A stretch of DNA of 64,000 bases from Lantana camara (taxonomy: Eukaryota; Streptophyta; Magnoliopsida; Lamiales; Verbenaceae): positions 99,673,001-99,737,000 of the forward strand of contig CM074861.1 in NCBI GenBank assembly GCA_037501455.1, in the 5' to 3' direction. Below are positions 1 to 10,795 of this stretch, piece after piece. The position numbers and the translations under genes are program-made. The notes below the pieces were generated by a model. That model saw only the letters and a list, made by a program, of their open reading frames with translations, did not search any database and was not told the origin of the DNA. Numbering within the stretch: the stretch's first letter is position 1; the number at the start of each line of letters is the position of its first letter.

Positions 1-133
1 TTGCAATATTCCCTAATTATTATGATTGTGGAAGAGAGTATAACTAAATGATATGTCAATTATTAATAATAAAGTTGTGGTCCTCTAATGTTACGAATAT
101 TTTATTTAGGGACAATCGTTTTTAACCCAAGAT
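1..133. other. Flank left of the copia element
   Basis: AT-rich sequence with no reading frame or repeat that I recognise. Its last bases (134-138, AGTGG) form the left target-site duplication of the element that follows. Confidence 0.5.
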
Positions 134-138
134 AGTGG

Positions 139-914
139 TGTTGGGAAAGGGATATCAAACAAAGTGAATACACGCAGCGGAAATCAAGCTTCTCCTTTCC
201 AAATACCCAGTAAATATTCAACCAAAGTAATTTACCAAATGTGCCAACGGATATAAAACAATCAAATCAACCAATCAAATCAACCAACAACAATAGAGAC
301 ACGCGATTTTAACGTGGAAAACCCCTTCAAATATTGAGGGTAAAAACCACGGGATCTCCACTATAACACGAGGCACAAATACAATAGTTCCAACACCAAC
401 AATAACAATTCTAAATCCGAACAAACCGATTCTCCAAATATATCAAACAAGAATCGCAAAATAATAAGAACACAAAATAGGCCAAAATTCGTGTTACTGT
501 TCACGCATAAAAACTGACCTACGGTGCTCCAAATTCGATCTCCACTGTTCAGATTCAAGATATATGTGTTGGGAACGTGCTGTTAAAATTTCACCAAAAT
601 CAGACCATGAATGACCTTCCGATTGTCCCTCCGATGAATCTGCCGCCTTCGAAAAATATGCAGAAAATTTTCTGCAAAAAATGTTCTGTTCTTTTCTTTT
701 TTCTTTTTCTTTTTTGAAAAAGCTACTGAGCTGCTGCTACTTGCATGCAAAATGTATGCTGCTGTGCTTCTTGAACAGTCCAGAGAAAAGAAAACAAATT
801 GCCAACGTTGCTATGTCTTAATGAAAGTGACTAATGGGCTTTGATTTTTCTATTGGGCCATGATTGGGCTTTAATTTCTTGGGCCAAAAAGTCACAATTG
901 GGCTGGACCCAACA
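139..914 (-). repeat. 3' LTR of the copia element
   Basis: The 776-bp copy of the LTR lies downstream in the element's own orientation. It matches the LTR at 4982-5772 nearly base for base. The clearest difference is a roughly 20-bp segment missing near 345-358 relative to 5195-5218. It begins TGTTGGGAAAGG and ends GGACCCAACA. Confidence 0.95.
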
Positions 915-917
915 AAT

Positions 918-927
918 CTCCCCCTCC
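918..927 (-). other. Polypurine tract of the copia element
   Basis: On the minus strand this reads GGAGGGGGAGA, directly before the 3' LTR. This is the usual primer for plus-strand DNA synthesis in LTR retrotransposons. Confidence 0.8.
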
Positions 928-962
928 AGCCCAAGTGACGAGGGAGACACAACACAATATAA

Positions 963-3900
963 TCACTTAAACTTGAGACCGGCCAAACCGGCACAAAACT
1001 CAAGTTTCTCACGGCTCACCACCTTTGTCATCATATCAGCGCCATTGTAATCAGTATGAATCTTTTCAAGTTTAATCAATTTGGAATTCAAAACATCTCG
1101 AATCCAATGATATCTCACATCAATATGCTTCGATTTACCATGAAAACTCGGATTCTTACTGAGATGGATTGCACTCCGATTGTCACAAAACAAGATGTAC
1201 CTCGGTTGAGAAAACCCAAGTTCATGAACAAACTTCTTCATCCAAATTAATTCTTTGCATGCTTCAGTGGCTGCAATAAATTCGGCTTCTGTAGTAGACA
1301 AGGCAACACATTTTTGCAGTCTAGATTGCCACGCCACTGCTCCCCCTGCAAATGTAATCAAATAACCGGAAGTGGACTTTCTCGAATCCAAATCTCCAGC
1401 CAAATCTGAATCTGTATACCCAAACAACATCGGTTTTTCAGATCCAAAACAAAGTTTCAAATTCATAGTGCCATGGAGATATCTCATAATCCATTTTACA
1501 GCATTCCAATGCTCTCTACCTGGATTTGAGAGAAATCTGCTAACTTTGCCAACTGCATAAGCCAAATCTGGTCTCGTACAAACCATAGCGTACATTAAAC
1601 TTCCAACGGCTGATGCATAGGGGTCACATTGCATATCCTTCTTATCTTCCTCAGTAAAAGGAGACTGTGCACTACTCAGCTTAAAATGTCCATCAAGAGG
1701 AGTACTTACAGGTTTAGCTTTATCCATGTGAAACCTTTGAATAACCTTTTCAATATACTTCTCTTGAGACAACCATAACTTCTTGGCATTTCTATCACAT
1801 GAAATTCTCATGCCAAGAATGTGCTTCGCTGGTCCCAAATCTTTCATGGCAAAAGACTTGCTCAACTCTTTCTTCAACCTGCCAATTCTAGCAGCACTAT
1901 GACCAATAATGAGCATATCATCAACATAAAGCAACAAAATGACAAAATCATCATCAGAGAATTTCTGAACAAATACGCAGTGGTCAGCAATAGTCTTCAC
2001 ATAACCCTGTTGAAGCATAATTGACTCAAACTTCTTATACCACTGCCTTGGAGCTTGTTTTAGACCATATAAGCTCTTTCTCAATCTGCATACAAAGTTC
2101 TCTTTTCCTTTGACGACGAAACCCTATGGCTGCTCCATATAAATTTCTTCCTCCAAATCACCGTGGAGAAAAGCAGTCTTCACATCCATCTGTTCAACTT
2201 CTAAATCAAGACTAGCTGCTAAGCCCAAAACAAGACGGATTGATGATATTTTCACAACATGTGAGAAAATCTCTTAAAAATCAATCCCTTTCTTTTGACT
2301 GAAGCCTTTAACAACTAATCTGGCTTTGTATCGGGGTTGTGAAGTATTCTCTTCTTGTTTCACCCCGATAAATCCATCGGTTTTTCAGAGCCCTTCTACC
2401 TTCGGGTAACTTAATAAGGTCAAAAGTGTGATTGTCATATAAGGATTTCATTTCCTCTTTCATTGCTTCAAACCATTTCTCCTTGAGTTCACTCTCCATG
2501 GCCTCCTCATAACAATCAGGTTCTCCTCTATCTGTTAAAAGAACATACTCACTAGACGGGTACTTACTAGACTGCATTCTATTTCTGGTAGATCTTCTTA
2601 GCTGGATTTCGGGTTGCTCAATAATTGGAGTATCTTCTCCATATTCAATTTCATGATCTTCGTCAATATGATCATGATCAACCTCTGTCTCCACATTATT
2701 CTGATTGTTAAAATCAACTGCATCAGGAGAACTTGTAATAGGCTTTGGATCCAAATCAATCAAGTAATCACCACCAGGAGACTCTGAATTACTTAATTGA
2801 TTTACCAATGTCTTCAATGGTTTGGTCTTCCATGAAGACTACATCACGACTTCTAACAAGTTTCTTTTCAACTGGATCATAGAACCTGTAACCAAATTCA
2901 TCCTGCCCATATCCAAGGAATATACATTCCCTCGCTTTGGTGTCTAACTTAGACCGCTCGTCCTTAGGTATATGCACAAAGGCTTTACAACCAAACACGC
3001 CCAAATGATCATAGGAGACATCTTTTCCATACGATACCCTATTAGGGACATCAGTCTGCAATGCAACAGAAGGAGACAAATTAATTACATGAGCAACGGT
3101 AAGTAATGCCTCTCCCCAAAACGATTTAGGTAGCTCTGCTTCTGAAAGCAAACATCTGACCCTCTCTACTAGGGTCCTATTCATTCTTTCTGCCAAGCCA
3201 TTTAACTGAGGGGTCTTAGGAGGCGTCTTCTGATGCCGAATGCCTGCTCTCTGCAATATAAATCAAATGGGCTACAATACTCGCCACCATTATCAGTGCG
3301 AATACATTTCAACTTCTTACCAGTTTCTCTCTCAACTGATGCTTGAAAAACTTTAAACACATCAAGTACCTGATCTTTGGTTTTTAAGACATAAACCCAC
3401 AGCTTTCTTGAACAATCATCAATAAAGGTGACAAAATAAAGTGCACCACGATAAGTCCCTACTTTCACTGGTCCACAAACATCTGAGTGTACCAGTTCAA
3501 GCAGCTCTGTCTTTCTTGAAGGGGGATGACTCTTGAATGAAACTCGTTTTTGCTTCCCAGCCAAACAATGAACACATCTTCTCAGCTTTGTAGCTTTCAA
3601 TCCTGACAACAAATTCTTCTTGGCCAAACAATCGAGTCCTTTTTCACTAATATGACTAAGCCTCTTGTGCTATAACTCTGAAGCGTTGTCATTCTCTACT
3701 GCATTAACTGAGTTCACACAAATGGAAGCATTCATCTTATATAAATTATGGAATTTATCACCTCGGGCCACAATCAGATTCCCTTTCGTGAGTTTCCACT
3801 GGCCATTACCAAAGAAGTTACAAAAGCCATCATCATCAAGCCTCCCAGCTGAGATCAAATGCAAACGAACACTAGGTGCATGCTTGACATCATAAAGCAC

Positions 3901-4944
3901 CAAATTTGTTCGACAATTGGTCTTCAAACAAATAATTCCAGTGCCTACTACAGGTACCACCGTATCATTTCCCATCTTCAAAACTCCAAAATCACCGGAA
4001 GTATAAGAAGTGAAGAAATTTTTCCTCGATGTCACATGAAATGAGGCACCACTATCGACAACCCAACTAGAATCATCATTGGCAACAACAATGACATTAT
4101 CATCATAAGCAAGAATAAGATCATCATTGGAGGTGGTAGCAGCAACACGATCATTATTTTCCTGGTTTTTCTTATCGTGCCCATCACGATTAGCTTTGTG
4201 CTCTCTCTTCAATATGAAACAATATTTCTTAATATGACTAGGTGCACCGCAATGATCGCACTTAAACTCTTTCCATCTTGACCTCGACTTGCTTCGACTT
4301 TTACTTCTACCTTTTTCGTATTTATATTGGCTTCTCCCCCTATTTTCTGAAACCAACAACTCGGGCTGAGACGAATGCTGAGTTTTTCGTCTCATCTCTT
4401 CATTCAAGACACCACTCTTCACAAGCTCAACGGTTACACCACCATCAGATGAAGAGTTAACAAGAGAAACACGAAAGGTTTCCCAAGAATCAGGTAAAGT
4501 GGCAAGAATCCAAAGTCCGATAATTTCATCGTCAAATTTAATACCCATACCTGTCAACTGATCAAGAACACCTTGAAACTCATTCAAGTGATCAGCAATA
4601 GAAGTCCCTTCTTTGTATTTTAACTGCATCATCTTTTTAAGCAAAAATAGCTTATTATTTCCAGTCTTAGATGCATACAAATTCTGCAGCTTTTCCCACA
4701 AAGATCGCGCATGTGTCTCATGTTGAATATGATTGTAAACATTCTCCTCAACAAACTGTCTAATAAATCCACACACTTGTCTATGCTCAAAATCCCATTC
4801 CTCATCAGTTTTAGATTCAGGCTTTTGAGTCGCAAAAACAGGCAAGTGTAAAGCTTTCACAAATAGGAGATCTTTCATCTTATTACTCCATAGATGATAA
4901 TTTAATCCATTCAAAGTAATCATCCTATTTGTATTTATATCCAT
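963..4944 (-). pseudogene. Copia gag-pol polyprotein, broken
   Basis: The chosen start is the ATG at 4942-4944, about 20 bp past the primer binding site, beginning MDINTNRM. Visible in order: a copia-type gag region, a CX2CX4HX4C zinc knuckle (near 4240-4280), the protease motif DSGA (near 4045), integrase (core and C-terminal parts, about 3630-2790), reverse transcriptase with YVDD (near 1925), and RNase H ending at 963. Breaks seen: an in-frame TAG at 3670-3672 where the family usually has Trp; frameshifts near 3241-3256, 2790-2817 and 2350; a TAA near 2274; and a TAG at 2124-2126. The product would normally copy and integrate the element. In this copy it is inactive. Confidence 0.93.
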
Positions 4945-4964
4945 GGCCGGTAATAGAACCAACC

Positions 4965-4978
4965 TGGCTCTGATACCA
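4965..4978 (-). other. Primer binding site (tRNA-iMet type)
   Basis: On the minus strand this reads TGGTATCAGAGCCA, starting 3 bp inside the 5' LTR end (4982). It is complementary to the 3' end of plant initiator tRNA-Met, the standard primer of plant copia elements. Confidence 0.9.
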
Positions 4979-4981
4979 CTC

Positions 4982-5772
4982 TGTTGGGAAAGGGATATCA
5001 AACAAAGCGAATACACGCAGCGGAAATCAAGCTTCTCCTTTCCAAATACCCAGCAAATATTCAACCAAAGTAATTTACCAAATGTGCCAACGGATATAAA
5101 ACAATCAAATCAACCAATCAAATCAATCAACAACAATAGAGACACGCGATTTTAACGTGGAAAACCCCTTCAAATCTGTAGGGTAAAAACCACGGGGCCT
5201 ACGAGACCCAAAGTAAATCTCCACTATAACACGAGGCACAAATACAATAGTTCCAACACCAACAATAACAATTCTAAATCCGAACAAACCGATTCTCCAA
5301 ATATATCAAACAAGAATCGCAAAATAATAAGAACACAAAATAGGCCAAAATTCGTGTTACTGTTCACGCATAAAAATTGACCTACGGTGCTTCAAATTCG
5401 ATCTCCACCGTTCAGATTCAAGATATATGTGTTGGGAACGTGCTGTTAAAATTTCACCAAAATCGGACCACGAATGACCTTCTGATCGTCCCTCCGATGA
5501 ATCCGCCGCCTCTGAAAAATATGCAGAAAATTTTCTGCAAAAAATGTTCTGTTCCTTTTTTTTTTTTTGAAAAAGCTACCGAGCTGCTGCTACTTGCATG
5601 CAAAATATATGCTGCTGTGCTTCTTGAACAGTCCAGAGAAAAGAAAACAAAGCCAACTTTGCTACGTCTTAAATCTTAATAAAATTGACTAATGGGCTTT
5701 GATTTTTCTATTGGGCCATGATTGGGCTTTAATTTCTTGGGCCAAAAAATCACAATTGGGCTGGACCCAACA
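4982..5772 (-). repeat. 5' LTR of the copia element
   Basis: The 791-bp LTR copy is upstream in element orientation and is followed by the duplicated target site AGTGG (5773-5777). It pairs with 139-914. Confidence 0.95.
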
Positions 5773-5777
5773 AGTGG

Positions 5778-6146
5778 ATGCTATGAAAATTTACTTCCTA
5801 AGTCGATTTATTATTAAATTTTATGATCAGTAATTCCATTATTTGAGTTGTTGTAGTTTCATAATAGGATTGATCATTATAATTGACTCTAAATGTCTTC
5901 ATTTAGATGAAATAATAATAATAAATAATGAGAAAACAGGTCAAATATGTGTTAGAATAAATGAGTTTCGAGATACATTTTAACTATAGATAATAATACA
6001 CACTACTTACATAATGATGAGATAATTTATAATTATACATTTACATTCCACATAAAGATTTACAAGACATCGAGAGAAATAAATAAATTCTTCTTATAAT
6101 CTTAAGAATTTTTTTTTTTTTTAATATGTTTGTTAGCTTATATCAT
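5778..6146. other. AT-rich intergenic stretch
   Basis: I see no coding signal or clear repeat here beyond short A and T runs. Confidence 0.5.
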
Positions 6147-6530
6147 GGTAAAATCTTTGAATAGTACCAAAAAGTTGAAAAAATTCCTTTTAGGTTCCCA
6201 GTTTTGAAAAAGTTCCCATTCAATCCCCAATTGAAAAACAAAATTCCTTTTAGGTCCCCACAAACAGTACATGTTCGTACATTGTCTTTAGGAATTGCGT
6301 ACATTTTTGAGGGAATTGCGTATAAAAATCTCAAAATGTCGTATATACGAGATTTCGGGATTTTTATACGCAATTCCTTAAAAAATGTACGCAATTCCTG
6401 AATTATTATACAACCTTGGGGAGTGAAAATGAATTTTGTTTTTCAATTGGGGAGTGAACAGGAACTTTTTCAAAATTGGGGAGTGAAAAGGAAATTCAAT
6501 TTACACTTGGGGATTTTTGAGGAATTATCC
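6147..6530. mobile_element. Foldback (MITE-like) element
   Basis: The two halves are inverted copies. The outer arms are about 100 bp (6147-6250 against 6425-6530), and an inner palindrome around the tip repeats the words GGAATTGCGTAC and GCGTATAAAAATC in both orientations (about 6288-6398). No transposase is present. Short reading frames on both strands are by-products of the palindrome. The flanks resemble each other only loosely (TTATATCAT against TTATATTCA), so the target duplication is unproven. A non-autonomous MULE-like or other DNA element is likely. Confidence 0.75.
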
Positions 6531-7560
6531 TTTATATTCAATCGTTTTTCTTAATAATTTATTTTAACTCTTTTTAATAAAATATTGTAAAGTAAATATA
6601 AAGTTAAGAACTTTGTTCTTCTGGCAGACTGGCACCCAATTTCTAAGGTGATTATTTGTGAGGCCACGTCAGATTTAATGTAATCTAAAATAAAATCAAA
6701 CAAAGATATTGATTTGGACATTTAATGGACTTTATAACGAAAATCTGGGCCTTGATTGGTCGGGTAAGCCGTAAGGTACGTGAAAATCGCACACAATAGT
6801 GGGCCAAATCTTGAGTTGATACGAATTTGGTTGTCATCTACTCACCTTATAATGGATTTGAAAAATTATGAATTTCAAATTTTGCCCCCTGGATTATAGG
6901 TATATACAACTTTGGAACCCCAAGGAATTTGCTTTTGTCCCTTTTAAGTTTTAAGATTTATATCATTTTTTTTGAGACGCTAATATCTATGTTTGAACTT
7001 AATAATATAAAATAAACAATTTAAACTGGACTTATCAAATTTGTAGTTATTTGGGCTATACTTTAGATTATAGTACAAGTAGGCTTCTTTTCAATAAAAT
7101 GTAATGATTTTGCTTTTTAAGAATAAAAAAATACATTAAAAGGAAATTGGCACCTATATGGCAACTTTAGACAATAGGGAGAATCATGAAAATTGAGAAA
7201 AGTATGTAAATAGTACATTGGCCATATATACATAAATTTGATACAAAGCTAAAATAATAAATAAGTTTTTTTCAGGGTCATTATAGGTTTTATTTGGCTG
7301 CAAAGGATGAAAGCTTTACTCTTTTGGAAAAGAAAAAAAGAATATTCATGGAAAGTCAAAAGAAATTTTGAGGAGAAAAATGGGGGGTTTTATGCGGATT
7401 TTTGCATGCTAGCCCCCTCGTATTACGTCTATGTTCTAAAAATGCCATTTGAAATATATATATATATATAAGATTTTGAATAGAGAATGAGATCTGTGAG
7501 GATTTTTTTGCGTACTAAACCTTGTATGATGTATAATATCCTAAAAACACCATTTGAAAT
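6531..7560. other. AT-rich intergenic stretch with a (TA)n run
   Basis: There is no convincing reading frame. A short TA microsatellite lies at about 7447-7467. No gene or mobile element could be assigned. Confidence 0.5.
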
Positions 7561-7564
7561 AAAA

Positions 7565-7690
7565 AAACGTACTGTAACAAAATTTTGTTTACAAGTTTAG
7601 GTGAAATAAGACCACATTCAAACATTTTCTTGATGGTCATTAAAATGCTTGATTTGGACACAACAAATACGGAAAGTTTTAGTTTCAAAT
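7565..7690. repeat. Dispersed ~100-bp repeat, copy 1
   Basis: This contains the words ACAAGTTTAGGTGAAATAAG, CCACATTCAAACATTTTCTT and TTGATTT, shared with tandem or dispersed copies at 10380-10760, 15010-15300 and 15540-15700. It is non-coding as far as I can see. Confidence 0.6.
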
Positions 7691-7954
7691 CTTAATTCTG
7701 TTTTATTTAGAATCTTATAACTTGTTATTTGTTTCGTAAGCAAAAGGTAATATCAACTTTTTTTAAAGTCAATGTTCCCAAACTCATGATAAATATATAA
7801 CTTCATCATACAAAAAGTTAATGTTCCCACACTCATGAATAAATATATAACAACTAAATCATACAAAAAATTGATGTTCATAGATAAACATGAACGGATT
7901 GCAATTACATAAGAACATATTGAATCGATGAAAGATCCACAATAGCAACCCAGC

Positions 7955-8254
7955 CTAGTTTGTATCTGCGTCTCGTTCACCTGAAGTGAGGTAGAAAAAG
8001 GCCAATTTAGCAGCTTCGCTCGCACTGGGCAGTGATTTTCCCCATTTCATTGATGAGTAAATGGGCAACCCCAATTTTTTCTCCTGGCATAGCTCGTGTA
8101 ATTGGGACTTATACGTTTTGTTAGCATCTGCACATGTATTTTCAAAAGGTTATGAGGTGAAATGTAAAAAGGTCACCTTAGCAGCTTCATCCTGCCTAGT
8201 TTGCTGGACACCGGAGTTAAAAGACTGATTTCCGACTACAACAACAATGCTGAA
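7955..8254 (-). pseudogene. dsRNA-binding (DRB-like) gene fragments
   Basis: Two minus-strand pieces resemble halves of double-stranded-RNA-binding motifs. The piece at 8168-8254 reads like the second half of such a motif, with a VVVVGNQSF strand and a DEAAK helix. The piece at 7955-8118 starts with YKSQLHELCQEK and LPIYSS, typical of the first half, then jumps straight to a second helix, SEAAKLAF, and a stop at 7955-7957. In intact plant DRB proteins a loop with strands 2 and 3 lies between these parts, so an internal piece is missing here. No start exon was found. I infer a decayed gene fragment. The assignment rests on motif resemblance only. Confidence 0.45.
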
Positions 8255-8389
8255 AAATAAAGATTGAAGAGTGATCTTCTCCATGTTTGTCATTTATGTA
8301 CTTGAACTTTTCTCTTTTTGGCAAAACTTTCTCTTTTAATTTTGTTTACGAGTTAATGAAATGAAGAAAGTGTTGTGAGATTTGTTTTA

Positions 8390-9850
8390 GTTAAAAGCCC
8401 AAGTGCAAGCATTAATAAATCAATGTAGCAAGAGGGGTCGAATCTACAAGGAGGAGTAAATCAATCAATCACCTAATGTATTCACCAATCTATAGAACAA
8501 TTCAGGCGAGAGTGAGTTATCTAACTACGGAAATGAAATTTACTAGAATAACTAACGGGCAACAAGTAAAAACTAGAAAGGGAGTAAAGTATCAAATAAC
8601 AAGTATAATCAAGTGGCAAGGGGAAGTAACGATCATGTACGATTCGTATTCGATTAGTTCTTTGGTGGAACAAGAATCTCACAATTCTAATCACTAAAAT
8701 ATGCAAAAACTCCTCTCGAAATCGAATGCGTGTACCTAATTACGTCTAACGCCCCTCTCGTGATCATTAGCTCAATAATTAGATCAATAATCAAGATTAG
8801 TGCAAGAAACTAACTAGCAGCTTGACAATGTTAATCAATTGTTAAATTGGTCAATTCACATACAATTTCTCAATTAATATGCAAATCTAGGATCATATAA
8901 CTAAGGTGATCAAACTCAAATATGCATAGAGTTCAATATCACAAGCATAAGATCAAAAACCCCACCTAGGCATTTCATCAAATACTTACTCTACATAACT
9001 CATAACCCCCATTTGCTTAAAGATATAACCACTCATGTTCATGCAATCAACCAAAGAACAAGAGAAATAATACATTAAATAACTCATATTCATTAATAGT
9101 AATCCAATTCAAGCATTCAAGATTAAGAGATTAATCATTATAAAATTAAAAACCTTAACATGAATTAAGCTTGACTAAAGGAGGAAAACTATGCTAGATT
9201 AACTAGGAAAACATGTGAAGGGAAAGTAAATGCAAACTAGTCTTCAAATGATCTTCATTGAACAAGGAATGGAAGGGTGGCATTCAAGAATCCCTCCTCA
9301 GCTGCTATTGCTCCCAATTAGATCAAGAATGAAGATGTGTCTCGAATGCCCCAAATTTTAGGTTATAAACTTGAAAAGTCGTACTTCTGGAGACATATCC
9401 ACAGGCGTGGAGATCTAAGAAGAAAAACGTCGTGGACTAACAAATAAATCGCATTCTCGCTTTTAACTCCATCCACAGGCGAGGAGAAAACATGCTTCAA
9501 CGTTCCACGACCGTGAATTATATACGAAGTTTCTGCCTCCTCTTCCATAGGGGTGGATGATTTTCCACCCCCGTGGATCTTCTGTCTATTCCACCGTATC
9601 TTCTCTCCGCGGGCGTGGACCATCAAATTCCAGCCTTTAAATGTTGATGCTTGCTCCGTTTTGTCCCGTTTCCTACTCTTTTGACCATGTACCCTAAAAT
9701 GGAGTCAATAATAACAAAATAAGCATCGAAACGAGTTAAAATCAACATTGAATAAGTTACAACGGGGCAAAATCTACAACTTAACAGGAAGAAGGATAGT
9801 ATACAAAAGGAACCATAGGGTTTTGCGGCAATGTTCTTGAAAGACATACC
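8390..9850. mobile_element. Unclassified retroelement-like repeat
   Basis: The left part resembles, in layout and wording (a GGTCGAATCTACAAGGAGG-type phrase), the repeat at 49930-51190, and ends in a GC-richer block (9390-9620) with repeated imperfect palindromes of the type TCCAC-GGCG-TGGA. Reading frames across it are not conserved-looking. It is probably part of an LTR or large non-autonomous retroelement, but no LTR pair or target duplication could be defined. Confidence 0.4.
9395..9620. repeat. Array of short GC-rich imperfect palindromes
   Basis: At least five variants of a TCCAC...GTGGA unit occur in 225 bp, for example ATCCACAGGCGTGGAGAT and TTCCACCCCCGTGGAT, plus degenerate ones. 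The surrounding DNA is AT-rich, so the block stands out. A similar arrangement with a different word occurs in two solo LTRs of this window. Confidence 0.6.
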
Positions 9851-10380
9851 TTTAATCTAACCATAGAGGTAGAAAAATATCTTAAAAAAAAGTTAAAAAA
9901 ACCTCTACGAAAACCAATAGGCTCCAGAATATGAAATTAACCAACTAAATGCTTACATCCATCATCTGTGTTTTGCAAATTAAAGGGTTTTCATAGTAAT
10001 CCACTCAAGAAACTACTCGAGCTCTCTCCTTCGTCGAATTTGAAGAAGTAGAAGAATTCCCTGCAGTAGACACATTCAACAGGCAAAATGAAAAGGGGTC
10101 AATCAAGATATTATTAATAAAAAAATGGGAGTGATGAATAATAAAATTGTAAGTGCCCTATGTATTACCATTAAAACTTTCTGATTCTTAATTACTAACA
10201 CAAATTAAACTTACAACTCTTAACTAATAAATACAATGTGTATAAGACTATTAAAGGTAACTAACTGTTAACAACTAATACAAAATCAATAGACATTCCT
10301 TCACAAGTTTACAATCACCAAAATGCCTTTCTTTTTAGAAACTTGCCATATGGAAAACACTATCAACTTCTATTTGTATA
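9851..10380. other. Intergenic stretch without recognised features
   Basis: AT-rich sequence. I saw no coding or repeat structure that I could support. Confidence 0.4.
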
Positions 10381-10760
10381 TTTTTCAATGACATCTAGGT
10401 GTGATTAGTAATTATCAAAAACTTTTAATTACAAGTTTAGATAAAACAAAACCACATTCAAACATTTTCTTAATTGTTTTTAAACTGTTTGATTTTAAGT
10501 GTGATTAGTAATTATCAAAAACTTTTACCTACAAATTTAGATAAAACAAAACCACATTCAAATATTTTCTTAATTATTTTTAAACTGTTTGATTTTAAGT
10601 TCGAGTTGTATATTTTTTCAATGATGGTTCATGTGTGATTCGTAAGTATACTAAACTTGGACATGTATATTTTTTCAATGAGATCTATCCGTAAGAAATT
10701 TTTCAATGACTATAAGAAATTTTTGTATCAAAATTTAGATGAACTAACCTTTTTTTCTTA
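10380..10760. repeat. Dispersed repeat, two tandem ~102-bp copies and partial copies
   Basis: The phrase GTGATTAGTAATTATCAAAA starts at about 10399 and again at about 10501. Each is followed by a TAGATAAAACAAAACCACAT-type segment and ends TTTAAACTGTTTGATTTTAAG. Further partial units follow, beginning with TTTTTTCAATGA. The adjacent solo LTR at 10796 was inserted next to this array. Confidence 0.75.
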
Positions 10761-10795
10761 GTGGTATGTAATTGCACATTAATGAAAACTCCATA

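Larger units (their letters stand above)
139..5772 (-). mobile_element. Full-length Ty1/copia LTR retrotransposon
   Basis: Two near-identical LTRs (139-914 and 4982-5772) bound an internal region that reads on the minus strand as gag, protease, integrase, reverse transcriptase and RNase H, which is the copia order. The element is flanked by a perfect 5-bp target duplication, AGTGG, at 134-138 and 5773-5777. LTR ends are TGTTGG...CCAACA. A tRNA-iMet-type primer binding site and a polypurine tract sit where expected. All parts are present, but gag-pol carries several frameshifts and stops, so the copy cannot make its own proteins. The high LTR similarity suggests a fairly recent insertion. Confidence 0.96.
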
